From assembly GCA_015265235.1 (NCBI GenBank), contig JABZYJ010000081.1:1-8381 (forward strand): DNA of 8,381 nt, in the 5' to 3' direction. Shown here piece after piece: positions 1 through 6,496 of the stretch (its first letter is position 1; every line of letters starts with the position of its first letter). Both the position numbers and the translations under genes were made by a program. This DNA comes from Selenomonas sp. GTDB taxonomy: Bacteria; Bacillota; Negativicutes; Selenomonadales; Selenomonadaceae. The notes beneath the pieces are model-generated. The model did not search any database, was not told where the DNA came from, and was given only the letters and a program-made list of their open reading frames with translations.

Positions 1-733
1 GTGCAACGAGGTTGCCCGTATTGTCTACGAGCAGATAGACGTTATCCGGTGTGCTGACTTTTGCAAAGTTCTCCTGCACTGAGGTGAGGTTGAGGTCCGC
101 GTCGACGACACCGATGAACTTGCCGTCCTCAATGAGCGGAATCGAGTACGAGACGAGCATCGTCTTTTCTCCGTCGACCTCATCGTAGAACGCCTCTGTC
201 AATGTCGGCTTCATCGAGCTCTTCGGCTTTTGGTACCACGAGGCACTGTCATAGCCCCACTCAGACTCAAACTCGACATTGTCATTGTCATCACGTGCCG
301 CATAGAGCGTCACACGTCCCGAGCCGTCTGATAGTTCGTCACCGACATGGGCGGCATCCTGACCATCGAACGCATCCGGCTCAAAGACCACGCTGACGCC
401 TTCGATATTGTCGTTGGCGAGCACGATCTCTCGCAGGATCTCGTTCAGATTCTCACGGCTGCGCGCTTCCTTCGGCTTTTCCAGTTCCTTGTTTATGCGC
501 GCGCGCATATCCTCCGTCGACTGCTTGATGCTCTCATAGCTCGACAGGATGAGATTCGCACGACCTTCCAGCTCGTTGTACTGGGCACGTGATCCGGTTG
601 CGAGCAGTTCCTCGTAAGCACGATAGCCGACGAAGGAGATGAGGATCGCAACCATCACCGCCACCCCGATAAAGATGACGGCGTTCAGCTGGAAGCCGAT
701 GCCCCTCCCCTGCTTATGTCCTTGTTCCTCCAC
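1..733 (-). CDS. Cache-domain membrane sensor, probable methyl-accepting chemotaxis protein (N-terminal part)
   Basis: This open frame runs off the left edge, so only about 244 N-terminal residues are visible. A short charged N-terminus is followed by one hydrophobic segment (about residues 14-36, FQLNAVIFIGVAVMVAILIS) and then a long extracytoplasmic region. That region ends in a pattern typical of dCache_1 domains: a YSIPLIEDGKFIGVVDADL stretch followed by a likely helix. Such domains bind small ligands outside the cell and signal inward. The most common owner is a chemotaxis receptor, but a HAMP, MCP-signal, GGDEF or kinase output would all lie beyond the edge, so the output type is inferred. 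I chose the GTG at 733 because AAAGGAGAGG lies 5 bases upstream. An in-frame ATG at 787 would add 18 charged residues but has a poorer ribosome binding site. The gene is divergent from nhaC. Confidence 0.8.
   Translation of the reverse strand, partial: MEEQGHKQGRGIGFQLNAVIFIGVAVMVAILISFVGYRAYEELLATGSRAQYNELEGRANLILSSYESIKQSTEDMRARINKELEKPKEARSRENLNEILREIVLANDNIEGVSVVFEPDAFDGQDAAHVGDELSDGSGRVTLYAARDDNDNVEFESEWGYDSASWYQKPKSSMKPTLTEAFYDEVDGEKTMLVSYSIPLIEDGKFIGVVDADLNLTSVQENFAKVSTPDNVYLLVDNTGNLVA
494..509. repeat. 16-bp perfect palindrome of alternating pyrimidine-purine
   Basis: TATGCGCGCGCGCATA is its own reverse complement, and with the next T forms a 17-base strictly alternating pyrimidine-purine run. 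It lies inside the sensor gene, where on the minus strand it encodes part of a Met-Arg-Ala-Arg-Ile stretch of the extracytoplasmic domain. Alternating CG runs can adopt Z-DNA under supercoiling. Here it may simply be a by-product of Arg-Ala codons in a GC-rich genome. Confidence 0.6.
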
Positions 734-738
734 AATTT

Positions 739-748
739 CCTCTCCTTT
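739..748 (-). promoter_or_regulatory. Ribosome binding site that decides the GTG start of the Cache sensor
   Basis: On the minus strand AAAGGAGAGG ends 5 bases before the GTG at 733. It is the strongest Shine-Dalgarno match in the region and favours this start over the in-frame ATG at 787. Confidence 0.6.
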
Positions 749-884
749 CTCCTGTTCACCTTCCCAGCGCACAGGATACTCTTTCATAACCCCACAAAAG
801 TATGATGCTCAATCGAGATATGTTTCCCCTTTCCTCTTTTAGTTCGTCATTAATGTTTCTTTTCCTTCTCTAAAAATTTATTTG

Positions 885-913
885 TTTTTCCGCTCTCTCT
901 TTTATGGTATACT
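885..913 (+). promoter_or_regulatory. Probable nhaC promoter with extended -10
   Basis: TGGTATACT (905-913) is an extended -10 element of the TGnTATAAT type, one mismatch from the hexamer consensus. The -35 side is weak: TTTTTC (885-890) is 17 bases upstream, and TTGTTT (882-887) is 20 bases upstream. Extended -10 promoters tolerate a poor -35. Transcription would start near 920, leaving a leader of roughly 45 bases before the ATG at 964. The Shine-Dalgarno AAAGGAAG is about 12 bases from that ATG, rather far, which may lower translation. Confidence 0.6.
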
Positions 914-963
914 GTTGAACGGTTCTCACAACAAAGAAAACACAAAGGAAGTGCTTCTATCTC

Positions 964-2475
964 ATGACAGCAACCGCATGGTCGATTCTGCCGCCGATTA
1001 TCACCATTATCCTCGCCCTCTGGACAAAGGAAGTCTATATGTCCCTCATCATCGGCATCTTCTCGGGTGCGATGCTCTTTGCGGGCGGGAATTTTCTGCA
1101 GGCAACGCTCACGATGTTTCAGGTCATGGCGGACAAGGTGGGCGGCAACGTCAACATCCTTGTCTTTCTCGTCATCCTCGGCATCCTCGTCGCCGCCATT
1201 ACGCGCTCGGGTGCGATGAACGCCTACGGTGAGTGGGCAACGCGGACGATCAAAGGGAAGCGCAGCGCATCCCTCGTCACCGTGCTCCTCGGCATCGTCA
1301 TCTTCATCGACGACTACTTCAACTGCCTCACCGTCGGCACGGTCATGCGCCCTGTCACGGACAAGTTCCAGATCGCACGGACCAAACTCGCCTACATCAT
1401 CGACGCGACGGCGGCGCCGATCTGCATCATCGCTCCCGTCTCCAGCTGGGCGGCAGCGGTCGGCTCGTCGCTCCCGGAGGACTCGCCCATCGACGGCTTC
1501 ATGCTCTTTCTGCAAACCATCCCGTTCAATCTCTACGCATGGCTGACGATCCTCTTTATGTTCTACATTATATGGACGGGACGTGACTTCGGTGCGATGC
1601 GCAAGAGCGTCGAGAAATCCAACGTAGAGTTCGAGATTCCGAAGGAGTATCAGGATACGGCGGAGGCATCAGCCAGTGCGGCGAGCGAGGGACACGGCAA
1701 GATGATCGACCTCGTACTCCCCCTGCTCGTCCTCATCGTCGCCTGCATTTACGGGATGCTGTATACGGGCGGCATCCATGAGGGCAAGAGCATTGCGCAG
1801 GCATTCTCCGGCTGTGACTCTTCAAAATCCCTCGTACTCGGCTCATTCATTGCCTTCGTCTTTACGGGACTGCTCTACCTGCCGCGCCGCGTTGTTTCAT
1901 TTAATGTATTCTGCGACAGCTTCGGCTGGGGATTCAAGGCGATGACCCCCGCCATCTTCATCCTCTGCCTCGCGTGGACGCTTTCGGGCATCTGCAGCAA
2001 GGAGTACCTGAACCTCGGCGGTTTCGTCGGCACGGTCGTCGCTGCCAATGCGGGCGTCGTCATGTTCCTTCCGCCGCTCTTCTTCCTCGTCGCGGCGGGG
2101 CTTGCCTTCGCGACGGGCACGAGCTGGGGGACGTTCGGTATCCTCATCCCGATCGCCATCGCCGTCCTCGGACAGACGGCACCTGACATTCTCGTTGTCT
2201 CCGTTGCCGCCATCCTCTCGGGTGCGGTCTGCGGCGACCATGCATCCCCCATCTCTGACACCACCATCCTCGCGTCGGCAGGAGCACAGTGTCACCACCT
2301 CGATCACGTATCAACCCAGCTCCCCTACGTCGCCGTTGTCGCCTCCTGCTCCCTCATCGGCTATATCGCCGATGGGCTGACCGAAAACGGCTACATTGGA
2401 CTCGCCGTGGGCATCGTTGCCCTCGCCGTATTCATGGTCGCGCTCTCCTCACGCGTCACATCGGCAGAGCGGTGA
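964..2475 (+). CDS. nhaC: NhaC-family Na+/H+ antiporter
   Basis: This 503-residue polytopic inner-membrane protein belongs to the NhaC antiporter family (COG1757, PF03553), which exchanges Na+ for H+; MleN-type relatives couple malate/lactate exchange to Na+ and H+. Family signatures are visible: FIDDYFN at about residues 114-120, ATGTSWGTFG at 383-392 and CGDHASPISDTT at 423-434. About ten or more hydrophobic segments are spread along the protein. A hydrophilic loop with an Ala/Ser/Glu-rich stretch (about 205-247) divides the two halves. It is somewhat longer than the classic Bacillus NhaC (about 460 residues), mostly because of that loop. It is the only convincing plus-strand gene here, has its own promoter and is followed after 20 bases by a strong terminator, so it is monocistronic. 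The role in sodium and pH homeostasis is inferred from the family; an organic-acid exchange role cannot be excluded. Confidence 0.9.
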   Translation: MTATAWSILPPIITIILALWTKEVYMSLIIGIFSGAMLFAGGNFLQATLTMFQVMADKVGGNVNILVFLVILGILVAAITRSGAMNAYGEWATRTIKGKRSASLVTVLLGIVIFIDDYFNCLTVGTVMRPVTDKFQIARTKLAYIIDATAAPICIIAPVSSWAAAVGSSLPEDSPIDGFMLFLQTIPFNLYAWLTILFMFYIIWTGRDFGAMRKSVEKSNVEFEIPKEYQDTAEASASAASEGHGKMIDLVLPLLVLIVACIYGMLYTGGIHEGKSIAQAFSGCDSSKSLVLGSFIAFVFTGLLYLPRRVVSFNVFCDSFGWGFKAMTPAIFILCLAWTLSGICSKEYLNLGGFVGTVVAANAGVVMFLPPLFFLVAAGLAFATGTSWGTFGILIPIAIAVLGQTAPDILVVSVAAILSGAVCGDHASPISDTTILASAGAQCHHLDHVSTQLPYVAVVASCSLIGYIADGLTENGYIGLAVGIVALAVFMVALSSRVTSAER

Positions 2476-2494
2476 ACAATACAATACATATACG

Positions 2495-2536
2495 AAAACG
2501 CCGCCAACGGGCTCTATGCCCCGTTGGCGGCGTTTT
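2495..2536. terminator. Bidirectional rho-independent terminator between convergent nhaC and the gut operon
   Basis: Arms AAAACGCCGCCAACGGG (2495-2511) and its exact complement (2520-2536) form a 17-bp perfect stem with an 8-base loop. The AAAA/TTTT ends give a short T-run in either direction. The hairpin starts 20 bases after the nhaC stop and lies 18 bases beyond the dehydrogenase stop at 2554, so it can serve both convergent units. Confidence 0.92.
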
Positions 2537-2553
2537 GTTATCTTATCTGTTGT

Positions 2554-3363
2554 TCAGCCCCGCGTCTTTCCGCCGGCGACGTTGTACGTAACGCCGTGGA
2601 TATAGGATGCACGCTCCGAAGCGAGGTAGGCGACGAGATCGGCGACCTCACTGAGCTTTCCGCTGCGTCCGAGCGGTGTGGTCTTCGTGCTCGCATAGCC
2701 CTTGCGCAGATCATCGACGGTGATCCCGCGCGTATAGGCGAGCGCCTCCTCATAGGCTAGGGTACGCAGCCCCGTTGCCTCAAGAATGCCGGGTGCCACC
2801 GCGACCACGCGCACGCCGAGCTTGCCGAATTCCTTTGCCCATGAACGCGTAAAGGAATTGACCGCATTCTTGGTCGCCGCATAGATGCTCTGTCCCTCAG
2901 AGCCCTCGATACCGCTCTCCGAGCTCATGTTGATGATCACGCCATGTCCCTGTGCGACGAGCTCGCGCCCGACTTCCTGTGCGCAGAGATAGACCCCCTT
3001 GAGGTTGACCGCCGTCACCTTGTCAAAGACAGCGTCGTCCAGCTCATACTTCCCGTGCGGATCCTTCGGGTCGACCAGAAGGCGCGGAATGTTGATGCCT
3101 GCATTGTTGACGAGAATGTCGATGTGTCCGAACTTCTCCTTCGCGGCCGCGACCATTGCCGCAACGCTGTCGCGCTTTGTCACATCGGTGACCACGTAGA
3201 GCATCTTGCCCTGCTTTTCGTCAAAGGCAGGTGCCTGCGGGTTCATATCGCAGACGACGACATTCGCGCCCTGCGCCAGAAACTCCTCGGCGACCGCCTT
3301 GCCGATCCCCGACGCTCCGCCCGTAACAATCGCCGTCTTTCCCTCGAGATTCAACCAGCTCAT
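2554..3363 (-). CDS. Sorbitol-6-phosphate 2-dehydrogenase, SorD/GutF-type short-chain dehydrogenase
   Basis: This is a 269-residue classical SDR. It is expected to oxidise D-sorbitol-6-phosphate (made by the PTS genes just upstream) to D-fructose-6-phosphate in the cytoplasm. The nucleotide-binding TGGASGIG is at residues 14-21, Asp39 at the end of the second strand favours NAD over NADP, and NNAG is at 86-89. The catalytic set Asn120, Ser148, Tyr161 and Lys165 is complete (SSESGIEGSEGQSIYAATK). The WLNL N-terminus and the SSExGxEGSEGQS..YAATK block resemble SorD of the Klebsiella sorbose operon and GutF of Lactobacillus rather than the E. coli SrlD type. It is the last gene of the operon, 24 bases after srlE, with an AAGGAGA ribosome binding site about 7 bases before ATG. 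The substrate rests mainly on operon context; a related polyol phosphate is possible. Confidence 0.88.
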   Translation of the reverse strand: MSWLNLEGKTAIVTGGASGIGKAVAEEFLAQGANVVVCDMNPQAPAFDEKQGKMLYVVTDVTKRDSVAAMVAAAKEKFGHIDILVNNAGINIPRLLVDPKDPHGKYELDDAVFDKVTAVNLKGVYLCAQEVGRELVAQGHGVIINMSSESGIEGSEGQSIYAATKNAVNSFTRSWAKEFGKLGVRVVAVAPGILEATGLRTLAYEEALAYTRGITVDDLRKGYASTKTTPLGRSGKLSEVADLVAYLASERASYIHGVTYNVAGGKTRG

Positions 3364-3387
3364 AGCATATTCTCCTTTTCCCTACAA

Positions 3388-4386
3388 TTAGTTCTCGTAC
3401 AGCCCCGCGCTGGCAACCCACGCGATGATAACGGCAAGCGGGCCAGTCATGAAGCGGGAGTATAGGACAGCGGGAACACCGATCTCCACCGTCTTAGCAT
3501 CAGCCTCGGCAAGACCGAGACCAACGGGGATAAAGTCGCAGGCGCACTGGACATTGATAGCGAACACCGCAGGAAGCGCGAGGTTCGGCGGAATATGTCC
3601 GAGACCGATCTCAACGCCGATCAGCACACCGACGACCTGCGCGATGACCGCACCCGGTCCAAGGAACGGGGAAAGGAGCGGGAAGGAGCAGATCAGTGCC
3701 AGGATGACGAGACCGATCGGCGAGGAAGCGAGCGGCGAGATGAAATGCGCCACGAAGTCGCCAAAGCCCGAACCGAGGATAACGCCAATCAGCATAGAGA
3801 CGAACGCCATAAACGGCAGAATCGTCGTAATCATGGTATTGACGGACTCACGTCCTGCCTGATAGAACGTCGCGACAATACCGCCCATCATCTGTCCGAT
3901 CTTTGCCATAAGCCCGCCGGACTGCTCGGTGATCTTCTTCGTCGTATCGTACTTCGGAGCGGGTGCCGCCGCAGCTGCATCGGATGCGGCCGGTGCAGCA
4001 GGCGCTGCCGAGCCGTCGCTGAATGCGATATTGTTCGGCTTGACCGCCGAGACGTAGATATCCTCCTTGATGTACTGGGCAAGCGGACCGGAGGGTCCCG
4101 TCTGCTTGACGTTCACCGTAAAGATGCGCTTTTGCGGGTAGATACCGCAGCGCAGCGTGCCGCCACAGTCAATGACCACTGCGAGGATCTCCTCCTCGGG
4201 GACACTGGTCTTGAAGCCATCCACAACCTCTGCGCCCGTCATCTCGCCGAGGCGAAGGGCAACATCCGAGATGACCCCGCCCGTGATATTGACGATTTTA
4301 TGCCGCTTCTCATCCGGCGTCAGTGTGAGCGGACCGCCAAATCCGCCCGAACCTGCCGAGACAACAACGCTTTTATACTCTGCCAT
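3388..4386 (-). CDS. srlE: PTS glucitol/sorbitol-specific EIIB-C subunit (SrlE)
   Basis: This 332-residue protein closely resembles E. coli SrlE (about 319 residues). The N-terminal EIIB-Gut domain (about 1-123) carries a GGFGGPLTL motif and the DCGGTLRCGIYPQKRI block; Cys74 or Cys80 in that block should carry the phosphate passed on to sorbitol. A flexible linker (about 124-145) made almost entirely of Ala, Pro, Ser and Asp leads to KYDTTKKITEQSGG. After it comes the membrane domain, about 185-330, with conserved LPFMAFVSMLIG, SFPLLSPFLGPGAVIAQV and CDFIPVGLGLAEA segments. Together with SrlA it forms the inner-membrane sorbitol permease. The gene starts 19 bases after srlA ends, with a GGGAG ribosome binding site. 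The Ala/Pro linker is longer and more repetitive than I recall for E. coli. The normal phosphate donor EIIA-Gut (SrlB) is not encoded next to it. Confidence 0.95.
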   Translation of the reverse strand: MAEYKSVVVSAGSGGFGGPLTLTPDEKRHKIVNITGGVISDVALRLGEMTGAEVVDGFKTSVPEEEILAVVIDCGGTLRCGIYPQKRIFTVNVKQTGPSGPLAQYIKEDIYVSAVKPNNIAFSDGSAAPAAPAASDAAAAAPAPKYDTTKKITEQSGGLMAKIGQMMGGIVATFYQAGRESVNTMITTILPFMAFVSMLIGVILGSGFGDFVAHFISPLASSPIGLVILALICSFPLLSPFLGPGAVIAQVVGVLIGVEIGLGHIPPNLALPAVFAINVQCACDFIPVGLGLAEADAKTVEIGVPAVLYSRFMTGPLAVIIAWVASAGLYEN

Positions 4387-4405
4387 GGTATTGCTCCCTT
4401 CTTCC

Positions 4406-4957
4406 TTACTTCAGCACAGCAGGCTCTTTGCTGAGCTCGACGCCCTGCTGACGCTGCACATACGCCGTCGTGAAGTCCGTCAGCCAGCCGCGCAGGAAAT
4501 TGACCACGAGACCGACGAGCAGATAGCGGACAGCAAGATCCGTATAGGGCAGTCCGAGTGTCGTGATGCCGTTGGCAACGCCGAGGAACACGAACATCTC
4601 ACCAGGATTGACATGTGGGAACATACCGTTCATCGTATGGCACGCCGAGGACGATGCTGCATAGTAAGAAGGCTTGTAAAATTCCGGGAGGAATTTCCCC
4701 AGCGAGAGTGCCATCGGGTTGCAGAGGAAGAACACCCCGATAAACGGCAGAATGACATAGCGGGAAAACGGATTGCCCGCGCAAAAATGAGCAAATCGTT
4801 CCACGCGCTCATTTCCGACGAAGAGAACGATCGCGTTCATTGCGACGAGCAGACAGAGCAGCGTCGGGATAATACCCGTCACCCAGCTGATGAGTGTCTC
4901 ACCGCCCTTGTTGAACATCCCGATGAAGCCCTGTGCGAAAAGAATGAGTGTGTCCAT
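4406..4957 (-). CDS. srlA: PTS glucitol/sorbitol-specific EIIC subunit (SrlA/GutA)
   Basis: This 183-residue integral membrane subunit of the EII-GUT family matches E. coli SrlA (about 187 residues) along its length. Recognisable blocks are FIGMFNKGGE near the N-terminus, RFAHFCAGNPFSRYVILPFIG, FFLCNPMALSLGKFLPEFYKPSYYAA, CHTMNGMFPHVNPGEMFV and YLLVGLVVNFLRGWLTD. It forms the sorbitol-translocating channel with SrlE. I place the start at ATG 4957, not at the in-frame GTG at 4975: AAAGGAGA (4965-4972) lies 7 bases before the ATG and would be inside the coding region if the GTG were used. The gene follows gutM after 34 bases and precedes srlE by 19, so it is translated from the same operon mRNA. 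Confidence 0.95.
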   Translation of the reverse strand: MDTLILFAQGFIGMFNKGGETLISWVTGIIPTLLCLLVAMNAIVLFVGNERVERFAHFCAGNPFSRYVILPFIGVFFLCNPMALSLGKFLPEFYKPSYYAASSSACHTMNGMFPHVNPGEMFVFLGVANGITTLGLPYTDLAVRYLLVGLVVNFLRGWLTDFTTAYVQRQQGVELSKEPAVLK

Positions 4958-4964
4958 GCGTTTG

Positions 4965-4972
4965 TCTCCTTT
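4965..4972 (-). promoter_or_regulatory. Ribosome binding site that fixes the srlA start at ATG 4957
   Basis: AAAGGAGA on the minus strand sits 7 bases upstream of ATG 4957. The upstream GTG at 4975 has no comparable site. Confidence 0.75.
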
Positions 4973-4991
4973 CACATGGAAAAAGTTAGTC

Positions 4992-5384
4992 TTATGCTGA
5001 ACCGGCGAATGCCGTGCCCTGCTCCTGATAGATCATATACTCCTCACGCGCGCCAAGTACGGCGCGGCGCGTTTGGCGATCATAGCGGGCGACATGCTCC
5101 TCATCGAGATCGAGAAGATTCACCCCATTGAAATCATTAAATGGTCGGAATCCCGCGAAGACGGTGACGCCCTTCATGATCTCCCCACGCAGGATATTGC
5201 AGTCCCCATCGATCACAAAGAGTACAATCGCCCCTGCGACGAAACGTCCCTTTGCCTTGCCGATGGCAACGCGCCCCTCATGCCGCAGCTCACGCACATG
5301 CGCGGCAAAGCGGCGAAACTGGAGAATACTCAGTACTAGCTGAAGAACCCACATGCTCACCGCGATAACGATCAGCCAAAACAT
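4992..5384 (-). CDS. gutM: Glucitol operon activator-like protein GutM
   Basis: This 130-residue protein fits the GutM family (PF06923), found almost only in glucitol PTS operons and described in E. coli as an activator of the gut operon. One N-terminal hydrophobic segment (about residues 2-22) is followed by the family core: LQFRRFAAHVRELRHEGRVAIGKAKGRF, then a short hydrophobic strand region and IMKGVTVFAGFRPFNDFNG. There is no DNA-binding motif that I can see, and the membrane anchor fits poorly with a simple transcription factor, so its mechanism is unclear. I chose ATG 5384 because GGAGGTGA lies 5 bases upstream; the open frame continues upstream into the regulator gene but that part is antisense-like noise in another frame. 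It begins 16 bases after the regulator ends. Confidence 0.9.
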   Translation of the reverse strand: MFWLIVIAVSMWVLQLVLSILQFRRFAAHVRELRHEGRVAIGKAKGRFVAGAIVLFVIDGDCNILRGEIMKGVTVFAGFRPFNDFNGVNLLDLDEEHVARYDRQTRRAVLGAREEYMIYQEQGTAFAGSA

Positions 5385-5389
5385 TGTTC

Positions 5390-5397
5390 TCACCTCC
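5390..5397 (-). promoter_or_regulatory. Consensus ribosome binding site of gutM
   Basis: GGAGGTGA on the minus strand, 5 bases before ATG 5384, is a full match to the anti-Shine-Dalgarno and decides the start over longer in-frame alternatives that overlap the regulator gene. Confidence 0.8.
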
Positions 5398-5400
5398 GAA

Positions 5401-6339
5401 TTATTCATTGAGTAAAATCTTTGCTGTCTCCTCATCCGTGATGAGAACATTGATATAGCGGCCGCGCAGGGCGCCGAGAATCGCAGGCACCTTCTCGCGC
5501 GATGCCGCCATGCCGATGCAGTATGGCAGGCTGCGGAGACGCTCGAGCTCGACGGCAATGATACGGTCATGAAACTCGTTCGTCACAGGGCGGCCGTCTG
5601 CATCGTAAAACATGGAACAGATCTCCCCCACAGCACCGCTGCGCAGGAGACTCTCGATCCCCTCCCGACCAAAACTCCCCATCCAAACCAAGTTGGAGGA
5701 TTTGACGGGGGCGCCGATGCCGACAATCCCAACATCGAGCTTTTCCCAAAGTTTTGAAATCTGCTCGAAATTGATATCCTGTCGAATCGCCTCTGCGATC
5801 TCGCCCGTGCGCGCAATGGCAGGGGCATAGATATAATGACTGCGCCCGCCAAAAGCGTTTGCGAGCTCATAACAAAGCGTGTTCACATGAAGCTCGCTGT
5901 CGAGGCTCTCAGGCCCTCCATCGAGCGGAACAAAATCCGCACGTACCGCACGCATTTGTTCCTCGGACGCACAGCGCGTCAGTTCGCGGATGCTCGTCCC
6001 CCACGCCAGACCGATGGTCTGGCCATCGGCCGCAATCCGGCGCAAGAGGCCAAGCCCCGCCTGTCCCATGCGCTTTTTGACCAGCTCGAGGTCAATGCTG
6101 TGTGCGACGACGCACGCCTCACGCAGCCCAAAGCGCCGCTCCAAGGCGCTCTCAAGTTCCTCGTTGCTGTCCATCGCGACGGTGATGCGTACGATACCCG
6201 ACGCGAGCGCACGCCGTAGGTACTTGCTGACCGTCGTGCGGTCCACGCCGAGCCGCTGTGCGATCTCGCTCTGCTTCAAGCCTTCTGTATAGTATAGATT
6301 TGCCGCCTTGATAAGGATCCGTTTATCAACGGCCTGCAT
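5401..6339 (-). CDS. SorC-family sugar-responsive transcriptional regulator of the gut operon
   Basis: This regulator of about 312 residues has an N-terminal helix-turn-helix and a C-terminal SorC/DeoR-type sugar-binding domain (PF04198). The helix-turn-helix is at about residues 22-44 (KQSEIAQRLGVDRTTVSKYL). In the sensor domain GLAWGTSI (about 110-117), VGIGAPVKSSNLVWMG and the GEICSMFYDADGRPV block (about 238-252) are typical, as is the C-terminal GMAASREKVPAILGALRGRYINVLITDE. Family members bind phosphorylated sugars and act as tetramers on palindromic operators. As first gene of the operon it probably controls its own expression; the inducer is likely sorbitol-6-phosphate or fructose-6-phosphate (inference). 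Three ATGs stand in a row at 6345, 6342 and 6339. The third lies 6 bases from AGGGGG and is the best-spaced start. E. coli uses a DeoR-family SrlR instead, and Lactobacillus a PRD-type GutR. Confidence 0.9.
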   Translation of the reverse strand: MQAVDKRILIKAANLYYTEGLKQSEIAQRLGVDRTTVSKYLRRALASGIVRITVAMDSNEELESALERRFGLREACVVAHSIDLELVKKRMGQAGLGLLRRIAADGQTIGLAWGTSIRELTRCASEEQMRAVRADFVPLDGGPESLDSELHVNTLCYELANAFGGRSHYIYAPAIARTGEIAEAIRQDINFEQISKLWEKLDVGIVGIGAPVKSSNLVWMGSFGREGIESLLRSGAVGEICSMFYDADGRPVTNEFHDRIIAVELERLRSLPYCIGMAASREKVPAILGALRGRYINVLITDEETAKILLNE

Positions 6340-6364
6340 CATCATCCCCCTGTCCCATCAATCT

Positions 6365-6376
6365 TCACTTTTGTGA
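6365..6376. promoter_or_regulatory. Proximal TCAC-N4-GTGA palindrome, candidate operator of the SorC regulator
   Basis: TCAC-TTTT-GTGA reads as GTCAC-AAAA-GTGA on the minus strand. It lies about 27-38 bases downstream of the predicted gut transcription start and about 25 bases before the regulator ATG, where a bound repressor could block elongation or initiation. The same GTCAC-N4-GTGA pattern occurs again at 6497-6510. Another TCACA at 6386-6390 forms an overlapping TGTGA-N9-TCACA inverted repeat. Confidence 0.45.
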
Positions 6377-6408
6377 CGAACCGGCTCACATGTTGCTGTT
6401 ACAGATAG

Positions 6409-6437
6409 AATATAGCGCATTTTGTTATTGATCGCAA
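6409..6437 (-). promoter_or_regulatory. Predicted gut operon promoter
   Basis: On the minus strand TTGCGA (6437-6432) and TATATT (6414-6409) are separated by exactly 17 bases. Transcription would start near 6402, giving a leader of roughly 60 bases before the SorC regulator. The -35 directly abuts the T-tract of the upstream terminator, a tidy separation of the two units. Confidence 0.7.
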
Positions 6438-6438
6438 G

Positions 6439-6475
6439 AAAAAAAGACCATGATTTGAAATAATCACGGTCTTTT
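6439..6475 (-). terminator. Rho-independent terminator of the DUF488 gene
   Basis: Arms at 6442-6455 and 6462-6475 form a 14-bp stem with a 6-base loop, followed on the minus strand by seven U residues (6445-6439). The single imperfect position (6450/6467) is a U-G wobble in minus-strand RNA but an A-C mismatch in plus-strand RNA, which supports function in the minus direction. It lies about 60 bases beyond the DUF488 stop and just before the gut promoter. Confidence 0.85.
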
Positions 6476-6496
6476 CCCAATAATTGATCAAATGTC

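Noticed and set aside
788..881. Sigma-28 type chemotaxis promoter for the Cache sensor
   Set aside because: TAAA and a CTCGATTG segment occur, but the spacing (about 20) and the -10 match are too poor to support it.
850..1515. Minus-strand open frame of 221 codons
   Set aside because: It is antisense to nhaC and its promoter. The protein is an Arg/Asp/Glu-rich low-complexity mirror with no domain.
1875..2307. Two minus-strand frames of 130 and 136 codons inside nhaC
   Set aside because: Both are shadows of the antiporter, with biased composition and no start signals.
3364..3387. Remnant of srlB between srlE and the dehydrogenase
   Set aside because: The gap is only 24 bases and holds just the dehydrogenase ribosome binding site; no degraded gene can fit.
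3595..4434. Plus-strand open frame of 279 codons
   Set aside because: It is antisense to srlE. Its composition (Arg, Asp, His-rich, no domain pattern) is that of a mirror frame in GC-rich coding DNA.
4157..5131. Plus-strand open frame of 324 codons
   Set aside because: It runs antisense across srlE, srlA and gutM, which are clearly real genes. It has no ribosome binding site and no recognisable family.
6372..6390. TGTGA-N9-TCACA as a CRP site in the gut leader
   Set aside because: CRP sites have a 6-base spacer; here it is 9. The half-sites are better explained as part of the GTCAC-N4-GTGA cluster.
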